Assembly: GCA_964628385.1 (NCBI GenBank)
Contig: CAZVOD010000011.1
Location: 1-64,000 of the forward strand
Length of the DNA: 64,000 nucleotides
From: JANQPA01 sp964628385
GTDB lineage: Bacteria > Bacteroidota > Bacteroidia > Chitinophagales > Saprospiraceae
Direction of reading: 5' to 3'
Below are positions 53,207 through 61,425 of this stretch, piece after piece. Position 1 is the first letter of the stretch; each line of letters begins with the position of its first letter. The translations under genes were made by a program, and so were the position numbers. The notes beneath the pieces were generated by a model, which did not search any database, had not been told where the DNA came from, and saw only the letters and a list, made by a program, of their open reading frames with translations.

Positions 53207-54646
53207 ATGCCTATGAAAAAGCGAACAGAAATCGCAGATGTACTAGCGAACCCTGCGCTCAATCAGGATGTAAAAGTTGCCGGTTGGGTAAGGGCTTTTC
53301 GTGCCAATCAATTCGTCGCACTTAATGATGGCTCTACAATCGAGAACCTACAGATAGTAGTGGATTTCAATAACTTTGATGAATCGCTATTGAAAAAAAT
53401 CAATTTCCATTCCTGCATTAGCGTGGAAGGTCAACTGGTTGAATCAAAGGGTGCTGGCCAGAGTGTAGAAATCAATGCCGAAAAAATTGAAATTCTGGGA
53501 GGCAGCAACCCTGATGAGTACCCTTTACAGCCTAAGAAGCAAACCATGGAGTTCTTAAGGGAGCGAGCACATTTAAGAATGCGTACAAATACTTTTAGTG
53601 CTGTCTTTCGCATACGCCATGCCCTTGCTTATGCTGTTCATAAGTATTTTCATGAGCGCCGGTTTTATTATTTACATACGCCTATTGTGACGGGTAGTGA
53701 TGCTGAAGGAGCTGGTGAGATGTTTAGAGTAACGACCTTACCGCCTGATAATCCGCCAAAAGACGAAGCCGGGCAGATTGACTGGAAGAGCGATTTCTTC
53801 GCCAAGCCTACTAACCTGACTGTATCGGGCCAATTACAAGCGGAGATTGGAGCGCTGGCACTGGGGAAAGTATACACTTTTGGTCCGACTTTCCGGGCTG
53901 AAAATTCCAATACAACACGCCATCTGGCTGAATTTTGGATGATAGAACCGGAGGCCGCTTTTTTCGATATCGAAGATGATATTAATCTGGCTGAAGATTT
54001 CGTAAAGTTCTTACTTAATTATATCCTGGATAATTATCCAGCGGACCTTGCTTTCCTCAACGACAGAATCGTTGATATGGAAAAGAACATGAAAAAAGAG
54101 GAACGCCGTCCTATGAGCCTGATTGATTCACTGCGGTTTGTTGTGGAAAATGATTTCGAACGCATTACCTATACTGACGCTATCAGAATATTGGAAAGTT
54201 CAAAGCCCTACAAGAAAGGGAAATTTGAGTTTCCGGTAGAGTGGGGTAAAGACTTACAGGCAGAGCATGAAAGATGGCTGGTGGAAAAGAAATTCAAAAA
54301 ACCTGTTATTGTTAAGGATTATCCTAAAGACATCAAAGCCTTTTACATGAGAAATAATGAAGATGGCAAAACGGTGGCAGCTATGGATGTATTGTTTCCT
54401 GGTATAGGAGAAGTCATTGGAGGATCTCAGCGAGAAGAACGAATAGATTTACTGAAAGCAAGAATGGAAGACTTTAATATCCCGGAAGAGGAACTATGGT
54501 GGTATCTGGATCTCAGAAAGTTCGGTGGTGCACCGCATGCAGGATTTGGAATGGGTTTTGAAAGGATGCTACAGTTTATTACTGGTATGTCTAACATCAG
54601 AGATGTTATCGCATTTCCAAGAACTCCAGGTAACGCTGAATTCTAA
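53207..54646 (+). CDS. asnS: Asparaginyl-tRNA synthetase
   Basis: AsnRS charges tRNA-Asn in the cytoplasm. This 479-residue class IIb enzyme has an N-terminal OB-fold anticodon-binding domain (VKVAGWVRAFRANQFVALND). The catalytic core has motif 2 in YTFGPTFRAENSNTTRHLAE and WMIEPEAAF, and the ATP-binding motif 3 in AGFGMGFERMLQFITG. The NSNT/RH residues fit AsnRS rather than AspRS. The start is ATG 53207 or 53213. A long hairpin follows the stop. Confidence 0.97.
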   Translation: MPMKKRTEIADVLANPALNQDVKVAGWVRAFRANQFVALNDGSTIENLQIVVDFNNFDESLLKKINFHSCISVEGQLVESKGAGQSVEINAEKIEILGGSNPDEYPLQPKKQTMEFLRERAHLRMRTNTFSAVFRIRHALAYAVHKYFHERRFYYLHTPIVTGSDAEGAGEMFRVTTLPPDNPPKDEAGQIDWKSDFFAKPTNLTVSGQLQAEIGALALGKVYTFGPTFRAENSNTTRHLAEFWMIEPEAAFFDIEDDINLAEDFVKFLLNYILDNYPADLAFLNDRIVDMEKNMKKEERRPMSLIDSLRFVVENDFERITYTDAIRILESSKPYKKGKFEFPVEWGKDLQAEHERWLVEKKFKKPVIVKDYPKDIKAFYMRNNEDGKTVAAMDVLFPGIGEVIGGSQREERIDLLKARMEDFNIPEEELWWYLDLRKFGGAPHAGFGMGFERMLQFITGMSNIRDVIAFPRTPGNAEF

Positions 54647-54659
54647 AAAAAATCGAGTA

Positions 54660-54711
54660 TTGGAAATAATGTTCTGAATGCTAATGTATAGTATTCAGAA
54701 ATTATTTCCAA
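54660..54711 (+). terminator. Long hairpin after asnS
   Basis: The arms from 54660 (TTGGAAATAATGTTCTGAAT) and up to 54711 (ATTCAGAAATTATTTCCAA) pair almost completely around an ~11-base loop. The hairpin begins 13 bp after the stop, without a T run. It could end or stabilise the asnS message. Confidence 0.5.
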
Positions 54712-55377
54712 CTACGTCGAAATAAATTACTGATAGTAATTAAAGTTCTTTCGAGAACTAGGTCAATTACAAGATTACTACCTGTTTAAGAAAGTGAGAT
54801 TACTGAAAGAGATTATGAATTGATGGAATACCTTTTTTAGTTTTGTTAGGTCGTGTTCTTATCAGATATTCCTTATGAATGAGATGTTTTATGACTTATT
54901 GCAGTACAAATATATGATTTTTTGTTTTTTGTGCAAACTCCAATAATATTTTAGCCGGCTTCTTCGCCCCCAAAATCTTTTGAACAAGCCATTCAAGCCC
55001 TTTAAAATAAAGCCTTTCAGAAGATATTGCCTTCCTTAAGATTTTTTTAATTTTTTTTGATACACAATAATTTTGGTTGGTACCCAGGAGTATTCTTCGC
55101 CGTTTCCTGATTGTATCAAATTATAAACTTGTTTCGCAAGGGGAGAATAGTGGTGAGATGATTATTTCAAAGAAGTTAATGCCTTTAAGTGTATTTACAA
55201 AATGGATCAAAATGAATTTGTATCAAAAGGATGACAAATATGCAATAATGTCATTTTTTTAATGTAAAAGCATATGCGAGAAGCGAACATTTCACCTTAA
55301 ACAAAAAAATATTAGTTTTTTTTCATTATTTTATTTGGAGAGAGTCAAAAAAAGTCTCTATTATTGTAGGAGCAACG
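54712..55377. other. Long AT-rich noncoding region
   Basis: No gene with recognisable protein-like sequence is visible. It contains T tracts (54917-54930, 55037-55055) and a more GC-balanced patch around 54953-55020 (GCCGGCTTCTTCGCCCCCAA). A short frame starting at 55077 has no supporting motif or composition and I do not call it a gene. Confidence 0.4.
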
Positions 55378-55446
55378 TGAGATTAGACAAAAAAAAAGCC
55401 ACGCTACTTTCGCGTGGCCTCTCGCTAATAACAAATCATAATCTCA
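55378..55446 (-). terminator. Minus-strand terminator nested in a larger inverted repeat
   Basis: GCCACGC-TACTTTC-GCGTGGC (55398-55418) is followed on the minus strand by nine T's. An outer pair, TGAGATTA (55378-55385) and TAATCTCA (55439-55446), encloses it. It lies 150 bp beyond the T9SS gene stop, behind a first terminator, so it may close a small RNA. Confidence 0.7.
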
Positions 55447-55510
55447 TGAAAATAATAAGACGACCTAATTCTTTATGTTGAATTACTCTTATCAGAATAA
55501 ACAAAATTTG

Positions 55511-55548
55511 CTTTTAAAAAGTTCCCTGATCTTTTCAAATCAGGGAAC
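55511..55548 (-). terminator. Intrinsic terminator of the large T9SS gene
   Basis: GTTCCCTGAT (55521-55530) pairs perfectly with ATCAGGGAAC (55539-55548). Read on the minus strand it is followed by TTTTTAAAAG. It lies 22 bp beyond the stop codon. Confidence 0.82.
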
Positions 55549-55569
55549 GCATGGTTTATGGGATTATGA

Positions 55570-58509
55570 TTACCGTATCATTAATTTACCGCTATTAATT
55601 AGTTGCCCTTCAGATTCCAGGTTGTAAAAATACATCCCGGTAGGTAAATTTCTGTTGCGATAATACATAATGTTATTACTATTGTATTGGCAGCTTTCCA
55701 CCAACTTGCCTGTCAGGTCAAAGATGTTAAAGGTAATCTCTTTGAACGCTTTCCCTTCGATGTCAATTTTCATCGCATCATATAACGGGTTAGGATAAAG
55801 ATTTATTTTAACTCCTTCGATATAAGTATTATTTGTGCTAGTTGACATATCCATAGTCTCAATGAACTCAGGATAATCACCAACTATGCGAATTACCTCG
55901 TTTGTAATGCCAGGACTTTCGTAGTCAAAAAATACCGTAGCCCTGTTTTTGATCATGCTCCCCAGGGGTAAATCAACCTCCTGCGCTACCTTAAACTTCA
56001 CATATCCATAGTCGATAGTTGAATCAGAAGGCGCTGTTCCTAAGGGAACTAAATTGATATCATCAAAAATAAATTTCACTATGCCACCTTCATAAACTTC
56101 CACCTCATAATCCAGATTACTGGCACCCGGTGAGACGGAGGAAGGATTGAGTAAATCAGAAATAGTATCCCTGATGACTACTCTATTAACGGTTTGAGTT
56201 CCAAGATTTTGAAAAAAGATGGTGTATGTCAAATCGGTGTTTTGTGCTATAATTGAATCTCTATAGCCTTTGGGATAGCCTCTCATTTCGAAGGCGTCTA
56301 GAGTCGAAGAACCTATATTTTCCTGAACATCTATCTCAATATTCCTTTCAAAATCATCTTCTGGAAACTGTGCGAAAAATCCGGTTGAATAAGTACCCTC
56401 AGCATTTCGTCCGTTAGCTTCAAAACCTAATGAACCAAATCCATTGAATCCTTCTCCGTTTTGGGTGGCAAGTACTCTTATGGTTGAACCTGTATCTGGT
56501 AGTGGCTGTGGTAGTTCAATTTCTATCTCTTCACTCTGCGGAATTGGATCAATCTCTCTTCTGAGAAAGATGATATCATCACTGATCACAATACCCGTAA
56601 TCGGAAAGGAAATGACCGGGCCGGTGTTTCGAACTCCCAGCCTACCTGTATTACTGTCAAAACTTACGCTTAAATTTGCACCTGTTATAGGTATATTGTT
56701 GGAAACCTTAGCAATAGCGCTTGTGGCGACTGCCTGCTCATCGATAAAATTTTCACTTTGCTCATCAGCCTCTGCTATAATCTGGAACCGCTGAGACTCG
56801 CCCGCTTCAATGTTGTTGAAAAAGAATACTAAAAATCCATTTTCAACATCACTGGAATCCAAATTTGGGGCTGAAATTTCAAAACTGCTGTAAGATACTT
56901 CCTCGTCGAGCTGTACTTCAACTCTTACATTCTCAGCGTCTTCGCTACCTTCATTGAAGCAAATGACATCGAAAACAACACCACGGCCCTCCTGTACAAA
57001 TGGAGCAGAAACCGAAACCCTCAAGTCAGCATTGCTCTGCTGCAAACTGGAAGTAAGCACAATGTCTTGCGGATCACCATAAGTAGTTTCAAAGTTTACT
57101 ACCTCCGGCGAACAAGTAGTCCAGGTCACAGAGTTGGGAAACGCAGTTACAATGTATTCTCCTGTATCAACATCTATTTCAAATCGTCCGTTAAGGTCAG
57201 TAGTCCCGTAAAATTTCTTATCTCCCTGTTCGGCTATAACCACCCATTGAAGATGAGAAAAATCAGATGTTTCAAATGTACTACAATCTATTGCATCAAG
57301 ATCTGATTCAATTGATCCGGTTATTTTATTAGGAAGTGTATTTAAGCCTTCATCCGTTTTTATCAATAGAATATCATCGGATAGCTCTATCAGGGAGGTA
57401 GTGGAAGTAGAAGCCACTATGTAACCTCCATCAATTGTCTCATCAATAGCTATACCCTGATCTATCGACTCTACCGAACCCAATGTTCTGAGCCACTCAA
57501 AGGAACCATCAGCGTTCAATCTGGAAACAAAGATGTCAGCATTAGATGCTGTTATTTCTGTAACCCCGGCCAAAAGAAAACTACCGTCCGCTGCATTCTT
57601 TATCCCGAGTGCTTGATCGCTCAGCCCATTATTATCTAAAATATTAGTCCAAATGGTATTACCTTCTAAATCATATTTGGCTACGAAGACATCACTTTGA
57701 TTACCCTGAAAGCCTGCAAGAACGATATTTCCATCGGGTGCCGTTACAACGCCCTCTGCTTGCTCCGCCTCATCAGTAACCACTTTTTGCTGCCAATTTA
57801 AAGTGCCCTCACCTGTGAAACTAATGATCAAAATATCATTATCGAAATTATCCGGATTCTCACTGTCGCTGGCTCCCACCAAAACAAATCCGCTTTCTAC
57901 GCTAGTCACTCCAAATGCCCGCTCATCAAAATCACCACCAAATGCTCTAGTCCAGACTGTATCCAGCGAAGCATCTATACGAATGGCAAGTGCATCGTCT
58001 TCACCGCTGTTAGTGTTATCGGTATTTCCAACCACTACATAACCACCATCAGCAGCCGCAACAATATCTCTCCCCACCTGATTACCTGGCATTTCATAAA
58101 CCGTTTCACTTATCAATTCGCCAGTTTGGGATACTTTCAGTAAATAAGCATTCCTGTTGGTTTGACCCTGAAGCCTTATTTCTCCAACCACTACCAAATC
58201 GCCATTTGCCTCTTCTATAATATCATATCCTCTGACGCCGGATTGACCAAAAGTTTTGGCCCAAAGTACTTCACCATCTACATCTGTTCTTACCAGATTT
58301 ACGCGGTTACCATTGAGTACTTCTTCTCTAAAACCTAAAAGAATGTGACCTCCATCTATTGTAGTTAATACTTCTTCAGCCTGATCCAGTGTGTTGTCAT
58401 CAACCCTTAAAAACCAACCCTGTGCCGTTACCTGACTGCCGCTAAACAGCAGTAACACCATAAGCAGTACACCGCCTATCGTGTTTTTCCAGTTTGTTGA
58501 GTCAGTCAT
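55570..58509 (-). CDS. Large secreted T9SS protein with propeller-like repeats and DUF11-type domains
   Basis: This protein of about 979 residues has a signal peptide (GGVLLMVLLLFSGSQVTAQG). An N-terminal region of ~50-residue repeats (GGYVVVGNTDNTNSGEDDAL, GGHILLGF, GSFLLAGVTE) fits a beta-propeller at ~30-400. Beta-sandwich segments and a DUF11-like conserved repeat (NTDLTYTIFFQNLGTQTVNR) follow. A T9SS sorting domain closes it (NLYPNPLYDAMKIDIEG ... LPTGMYFYNLES). It is exported and probably surface-displayed; function is unknown. ATG 58509 is chosen because the leader follows closely; 58557 and 58521 are other in-frame starts. A terminator follows the stop. Confidence 0.87.
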   Translation of the reverse strand: MTDSTNWKNTIGGVLLMVLLLFSGSQVTAQGWFLRVDDNTLDQAEEVLTTIDGGHILLGFREEVLNGNRVNLVRTDVDGEVLWAKTFGQSGVRGYDIIEEANGDLVVVGEIRLQGQTNRNAYLLKVSQTGELISETVYEMPGNQVGRDIVAAADGGYVVVGNTDNTNSGEDDALAIRIDASLDTVWTRAFGGDFDERAFGVTSVESGFVLVGASDSENPDNFDNDILIISFTGEGTLNWQQKVVTDEAEQAEGVVTAPDGNIVLAGFQGNQSDVFVAKYDLEGNTIWTNILDNNGLSDQALGIKNAADGSFLLAGVTEITASNADIFVSRLNADGSFEWLRTLGSVESIDQGIAIDETIDGGYIVASTSTTSLIELSDDILLIKTDEGLNTLPNKITGSIESDLDAIDCSTFETSDFSHLQWVVIAEQGDKKFYGTTDLNGRFEIDVDTGEYIVTAFPNSVTWTTCSPEVVNFETTYGDPQDIVLTSSLQQSNADLRVSVSAPFVQEGRGVVFDVICFNEGSEDAENVRVEVQLDEEVSYSSFEISAPNLDSSDVENGFLVFFFNNIEAGESQRFQIIAEADEQSENFIDEQAVATSAIAKVSNNIPITGANLSVSFDSNTGRLGVRNTGPVISFPITGIVISDDIIFLRREIDPIPQSEEIEIELPQPLPDTGSTIRVLATQNGEGFNGFGSLGFEANGRNAEGTYSTGFFAQFPEDDFERNIEIDVQENIGSSTLDAFEMRGYPKGYRDSIIAQNTDLTYTIFFQNLGTQTVNRVVIRDTISDLLNPSSVSPGASNLDYEVEVYEGGIVKFIFDDINLVPLGTAPSDSTIDYGYVKFKVAQEVDLPLGSMIKNRATVFFDYESPGITNEVIRIVGDYPEFIETMDMSTSTNNTYIEGVKINLYPNPLYDAMKIDIEGKAFKEITFNIFDLTGKLVESCQYNSNNIMYYRNRNLPTGMYFYNLESEGQLINSGKLMIR

Positions 58510-58720
58510 AGTAGGTCTCATTACTTCAAGATTTAAAATGTTCGTTACTGAATGCATTACAAAGGTGTTATTTATTGATGCTAATTACAATGACAAAAAA
58601 GAGCACTTGTTGATTAAAAAATCGTATATTTGCTATGCCTAAAAGCCAATACTCAAACAATATCAACCACTTACAAGCCTTCAAGCATTGCTTTTTGTTG
58701 ATACAAAATTATTTTCACCC

Positions 58721-60133
58721 ATGAAAAACAGTTATCTTATATCGGTTTTAAGTACTTTCTCAAAAAAAGAGGTTAAAGAGTTCAGGAAATGGCTTAGCTC
58801 TCCGGCCCATAATTTACGCGAGGACGTAGAAGACTTGTTTAGTTACCTCATCGCTTCCAATCATTTGGATGACGAAAAATACCTGGATAAAGAGCGGGTT
58901 TACAAAAAATTATTTCCAAAAGAGCCTTATAATGATGATAAGCTCCGACAAAGTATTCATTTTTTGACGAAAGCGATGGAAGATTTTATGGCTTTTCAGG
59001 AATGGAAATCTGACGATGTTAACTTTAACATGACTTTGTCCAGAATTTATCGGAAAAGGGGGTTGGAAAAAGCGTTTCAAAAAACCATCAAAACAACCCA
59101 GCAAAGGAAGGAGAAAAGTCCGCTAAAAAACGCAGATCACTACTGGAATGAATTTGTCATCCAAACTGAATTGTACTCCTACCAGTCGTCCAGAGTAAAG
59201 CGCCACTCCACTTTTAATTTCCAGGAGATATCGGACTCTCTGGATATCAGTTATATCGCCAATAAGATGAAGTACCTCTGTATCATGATCGCTCAACAGG
59301 CAGTAGCAAGGATGGAGTACGATATCGAAATGATAGAGGAAGTGGTCAATCATATCGAGAAAAAACAATTGTATTGCATTCCTACTATAGGCATTTATTA
59401 TTATGCTTTCAAATCGATAAAAGTACCCGACGAGCTTAGTTATTACGATAAGCTCAAGGAGCAGATCCACACTAACGGCGGGTTATTTCCGGCAGACGAG
59501 CTGAACTATATTATTCGCCTGGCTCTGAATTATTGTATAGCAAAGATCAATAAGGGCTACAGAAACTTCCGAAGAGAAGCGTTCGAATTCCAAAAAATGT
59601 GGATTGAAAAAGACCTTTTCCTTCCTGAAAATATAATCGATCCTCACTTCTTTAAGAATATTGTTACGGCTGGTTGCCTGCAGGGTGAATTTGACTGGGT
59701 GGAGTCGCTAATCCAGGATTATCAAAAATACCTGCCGGGAGCACAACGGGAAAAAATGACCCACTTTTCGTTAGCCTCCCTGCATTTCTTAAAAAACGAT
59801 CAGGACAAAGCCAGGGACTTACTCGTTCAGTTTGATTATGATGACCCCGTACTTACGGCGCAGGCCAAGTCGATGCTTATGCGTTTATATTATGAGCAGG
59901 ATGACCTGGACTTGTTGGAGTCTCACCTGGACTCTATGAGGACTTATTTGCACCGACACAAGGGCATGGGCTATGGCCGGGATCAATTTAACAGCCTCAT
60001 CCGTTTTACCAGAAAGCTGATCAGAATCAACCCATTTAATAATTCGGAAAAGAAAAAGCTGGAAGAGGAAATCAAGGCCGCTAAAAACTTTGCGGGCCGC
60101 GACTGGCTACTACAAAAGCTAGCTCAATTGTAA
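58721..60133 (+). CDS. Helical-repeat protein of Bacteroidota, function unknown
   Basis: This 470-residue cytoplasmic protein starts at ATG 58721; a TTG at 58688 is in frame but unlikely. The N-terminus (ISVLSTFSKKEVKEFRKWLS and SPAHNLREDVEDLF) recurs in a Bacteroidota group of alpha-helical proteins I have seen without assigned function. The rest is almost all helix, resembling TPR-like arrays (HFLTKAMEDFMAFQEW, the LLVQFDYDDPVLTAQAKSML region). There is no signal peptide, membrane segment or catalytic motif. It is divergent from the T9SS gene and 48 bp upstream of the GNAT gene, perhaps one transcript. Confidence 0.75.
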   Translation: MKNSYLISVLSTFSKKEVKEFRKWLSSPAHNLREDVEDLFSYLIASNHLDDEKYLDKERVYKKLFPKEPYNDDKLRQSIHFLTKAMEDFMAFQEWKSDDVNFNMTLSRIYRKRGLEKAFQKTIKTTQQRKEKSPLKNADHYWNEFVIQTELYSYQSSRVKRHSTFNFQEISDSLDISYIANKMKYLCIMIAQQAVARMEYDIEMIEEVVNHIEKKQLYCIPTIGIYYYAFKSIKVPDELSYYDKLKEQIHTNGGLFPADELNYIIRLALNYCIAKINKGYRNFRREAFEFQKMWIEKDLFLPENIIDPHFFKNIVTAGCLQGEFDWVESLIQDYQKYLPGAQREKMTHFSLASLHFLKNDQDKARDLLVQFDYDDPVLTAQAKSMLMRLYYEQDDLDLLESHLDSMRTYLHRHKGMGYGRDQFNSLIRFTRKLIRINPFNNSEKKKLEEEIKAAKNFAGRDWLLQKLAQL

Positions 60134-60181
60134 AATTGAATACAAAATAGGTAACTTTCCGGCATTAACAGCACTATATAC

Positions 60182-61348
60182 ATGAAGATTATAGAAGTAA
60201 CCGATCAGTCGACCTGGAAGCTCTTCCACCGTGTTCCACACCGCATTTATGGTAATGATCCCAACTGGATTTGCCCATTAGAATCTGATGTACAGAATAT
60301 TTTTGACCCGGCATTCAACAAATACCTTAAGACGGGTAAAGCCAGGGCTTATGTTTTATTGGATGATCAGGGCCAGCCGGCAGGCCGCATTGGTGCCTTT
60401 ATTGACTATGCCAGAAATGAAAAGCAAAATTCCTCAGCAGGTGGTATTGGCTACTTTGAATGTATTGAAAACGAGGCCTACGCTGAAGCGCTTTTCAATC
60501 GAGCTGAAGATTACCTCACCGGTAAGGGAATGAATATCATTGATGGTCCTATCAGCCTTGGCGAACGCGATCGATTCTGGGGGCTTCTGGTTAAAGGATA
60601 CGATAAGCCCCCCTATTATCAGGAAAATTACCATCCCAGATATTATAAAGCCATTTTTGAGCGACAGGGCTATCGGCCATTTGAGCAAATACTTACCCTA
60701 ACCACTACAATGGATACGGTCCCTGTTGATCGGTTTAGGAAAATTTCTAAGCGCGTATTATCCAAGTACGATATCCGGATGGAGTTTCTGGATCTAAAGA
60801 AAATTGATAAGTACGCCAGTGATGCTGCTAAAGTTTATAATCAGGCCTTTAAGCATATTGCCTTTTTTCAGCCTCTGAGCGGTCCGCAAATCATACAGAT
60901 GTTTGAAACCATCAAGCCCATTTTGGAGCCTAAAATGATTTGCTTCGCCTACTATAATGGAGAACCCATCGCTTTCAATGCTATCGTACCTGAAATCAAC
61001 CTTTATCTTAAAGGCTTTAATGGTAAAATGAATTGGTGGAAAACATTCCTGTTTTTCTGGAAATTTAGAACCAAAAAGAAAAAGCCATTAAAAGGAGTAG
61101 CGTTTGGTATACACCCTGACCATCAAAATAAAGGCGTCTACGCCGTCCTTGTTGATTACTTACATACCGACTATACACAAAATAAATATGGAACAGTATG
61201 TGTCCCTACTATCCGAGGCCACAATAAAACTATGGTAAAGACTACGACTCAGCTCGGTGCCAAAGTAGATCGGGTACATGTGACTTATAGAAAAATACTG
61301 GACCCTAATATTCCTTTCGAGCCTTTTGACTTTTACGAAGGAGAGTAA
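60182..61348 (+). CDS. GNAT-fold protein, probable N-acyltransferase
   Basis: This 388-residue cytoplasmic protein has an N-terminal GNAT-like part (DQGQPAGRIGAFIDYARNE ... GGIGYFECIENEAYAEALF). A C-terminal part carries the acyl-CoA-loop-like GVAFGIHPDHQNKGVYAVLV followed by HNKTMVKTTTQLGAK. The family is common in Bacteroidota, usually annotated only as GNAT N-acetyltransferase or hypothetical. The substrate is unknown. It ends before a strong convergent hairpin. Confidence 0.78.
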   Translation: MKIIEVTDQSTWKLFHRVPHRIYGNDPNWICPLESDVQNIFDPAFNKYLKTGKARAYVLLDDQGQPAGRIGAFIDYARNEKQNSSAGGIGYFECIENEAYAEALFNRAEDYLTGKGMNIIDGPISLGERDRFWGLLVKGYDKPPYYQENYHPRYYKAIFERQGYRPFEQILTLTTTMDTVPVDRFRKISKRVLSKYDIRMEFLDLKKIDKYASDAAKVYNQAFKHIAFFQPLSGPQIIQMFETIKPILEPKMICFAYYNGEPIAFNAIVPEINLYLKGFNGKMNWWKTFLFFWKFRTKKKKPLKGVAFGIHPDHQNKGVYAVLVDYLHTDYTQNKYGTVCVPTIRGHNKTMVKTTTQLGAKVDRVHVTYRKILDPNIPFEPFDFYEGE

Positions 61349-61370
61349 AAAAATAGATGATCAACTTCTT

Positions 61371-61407
61371 AGCCGGATTATCTTTACTTGACAAGGATAA
61401 TCCGGCT
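61371..61407. terminator. Bidirectional hairpin between GNAT and ftsK genes
   Basis: AGCCGGATTATC (61371-61382) pairs perfectly with GATAATCCGGCT (61396-61407). The two genes converge on it. It shares the sequence GGATTATC with the hairpin at 46744. Confidence 0.7.
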
Positions 61408-61425
61408 ACGAGTCATTTTAGACAA

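Noticed and set aside
55077..55262. 61-codon frame in the spacer after asnS
   Set aside because: It has low-complexity AT-rich codons, no ribosome-binding site and no recognisable family.
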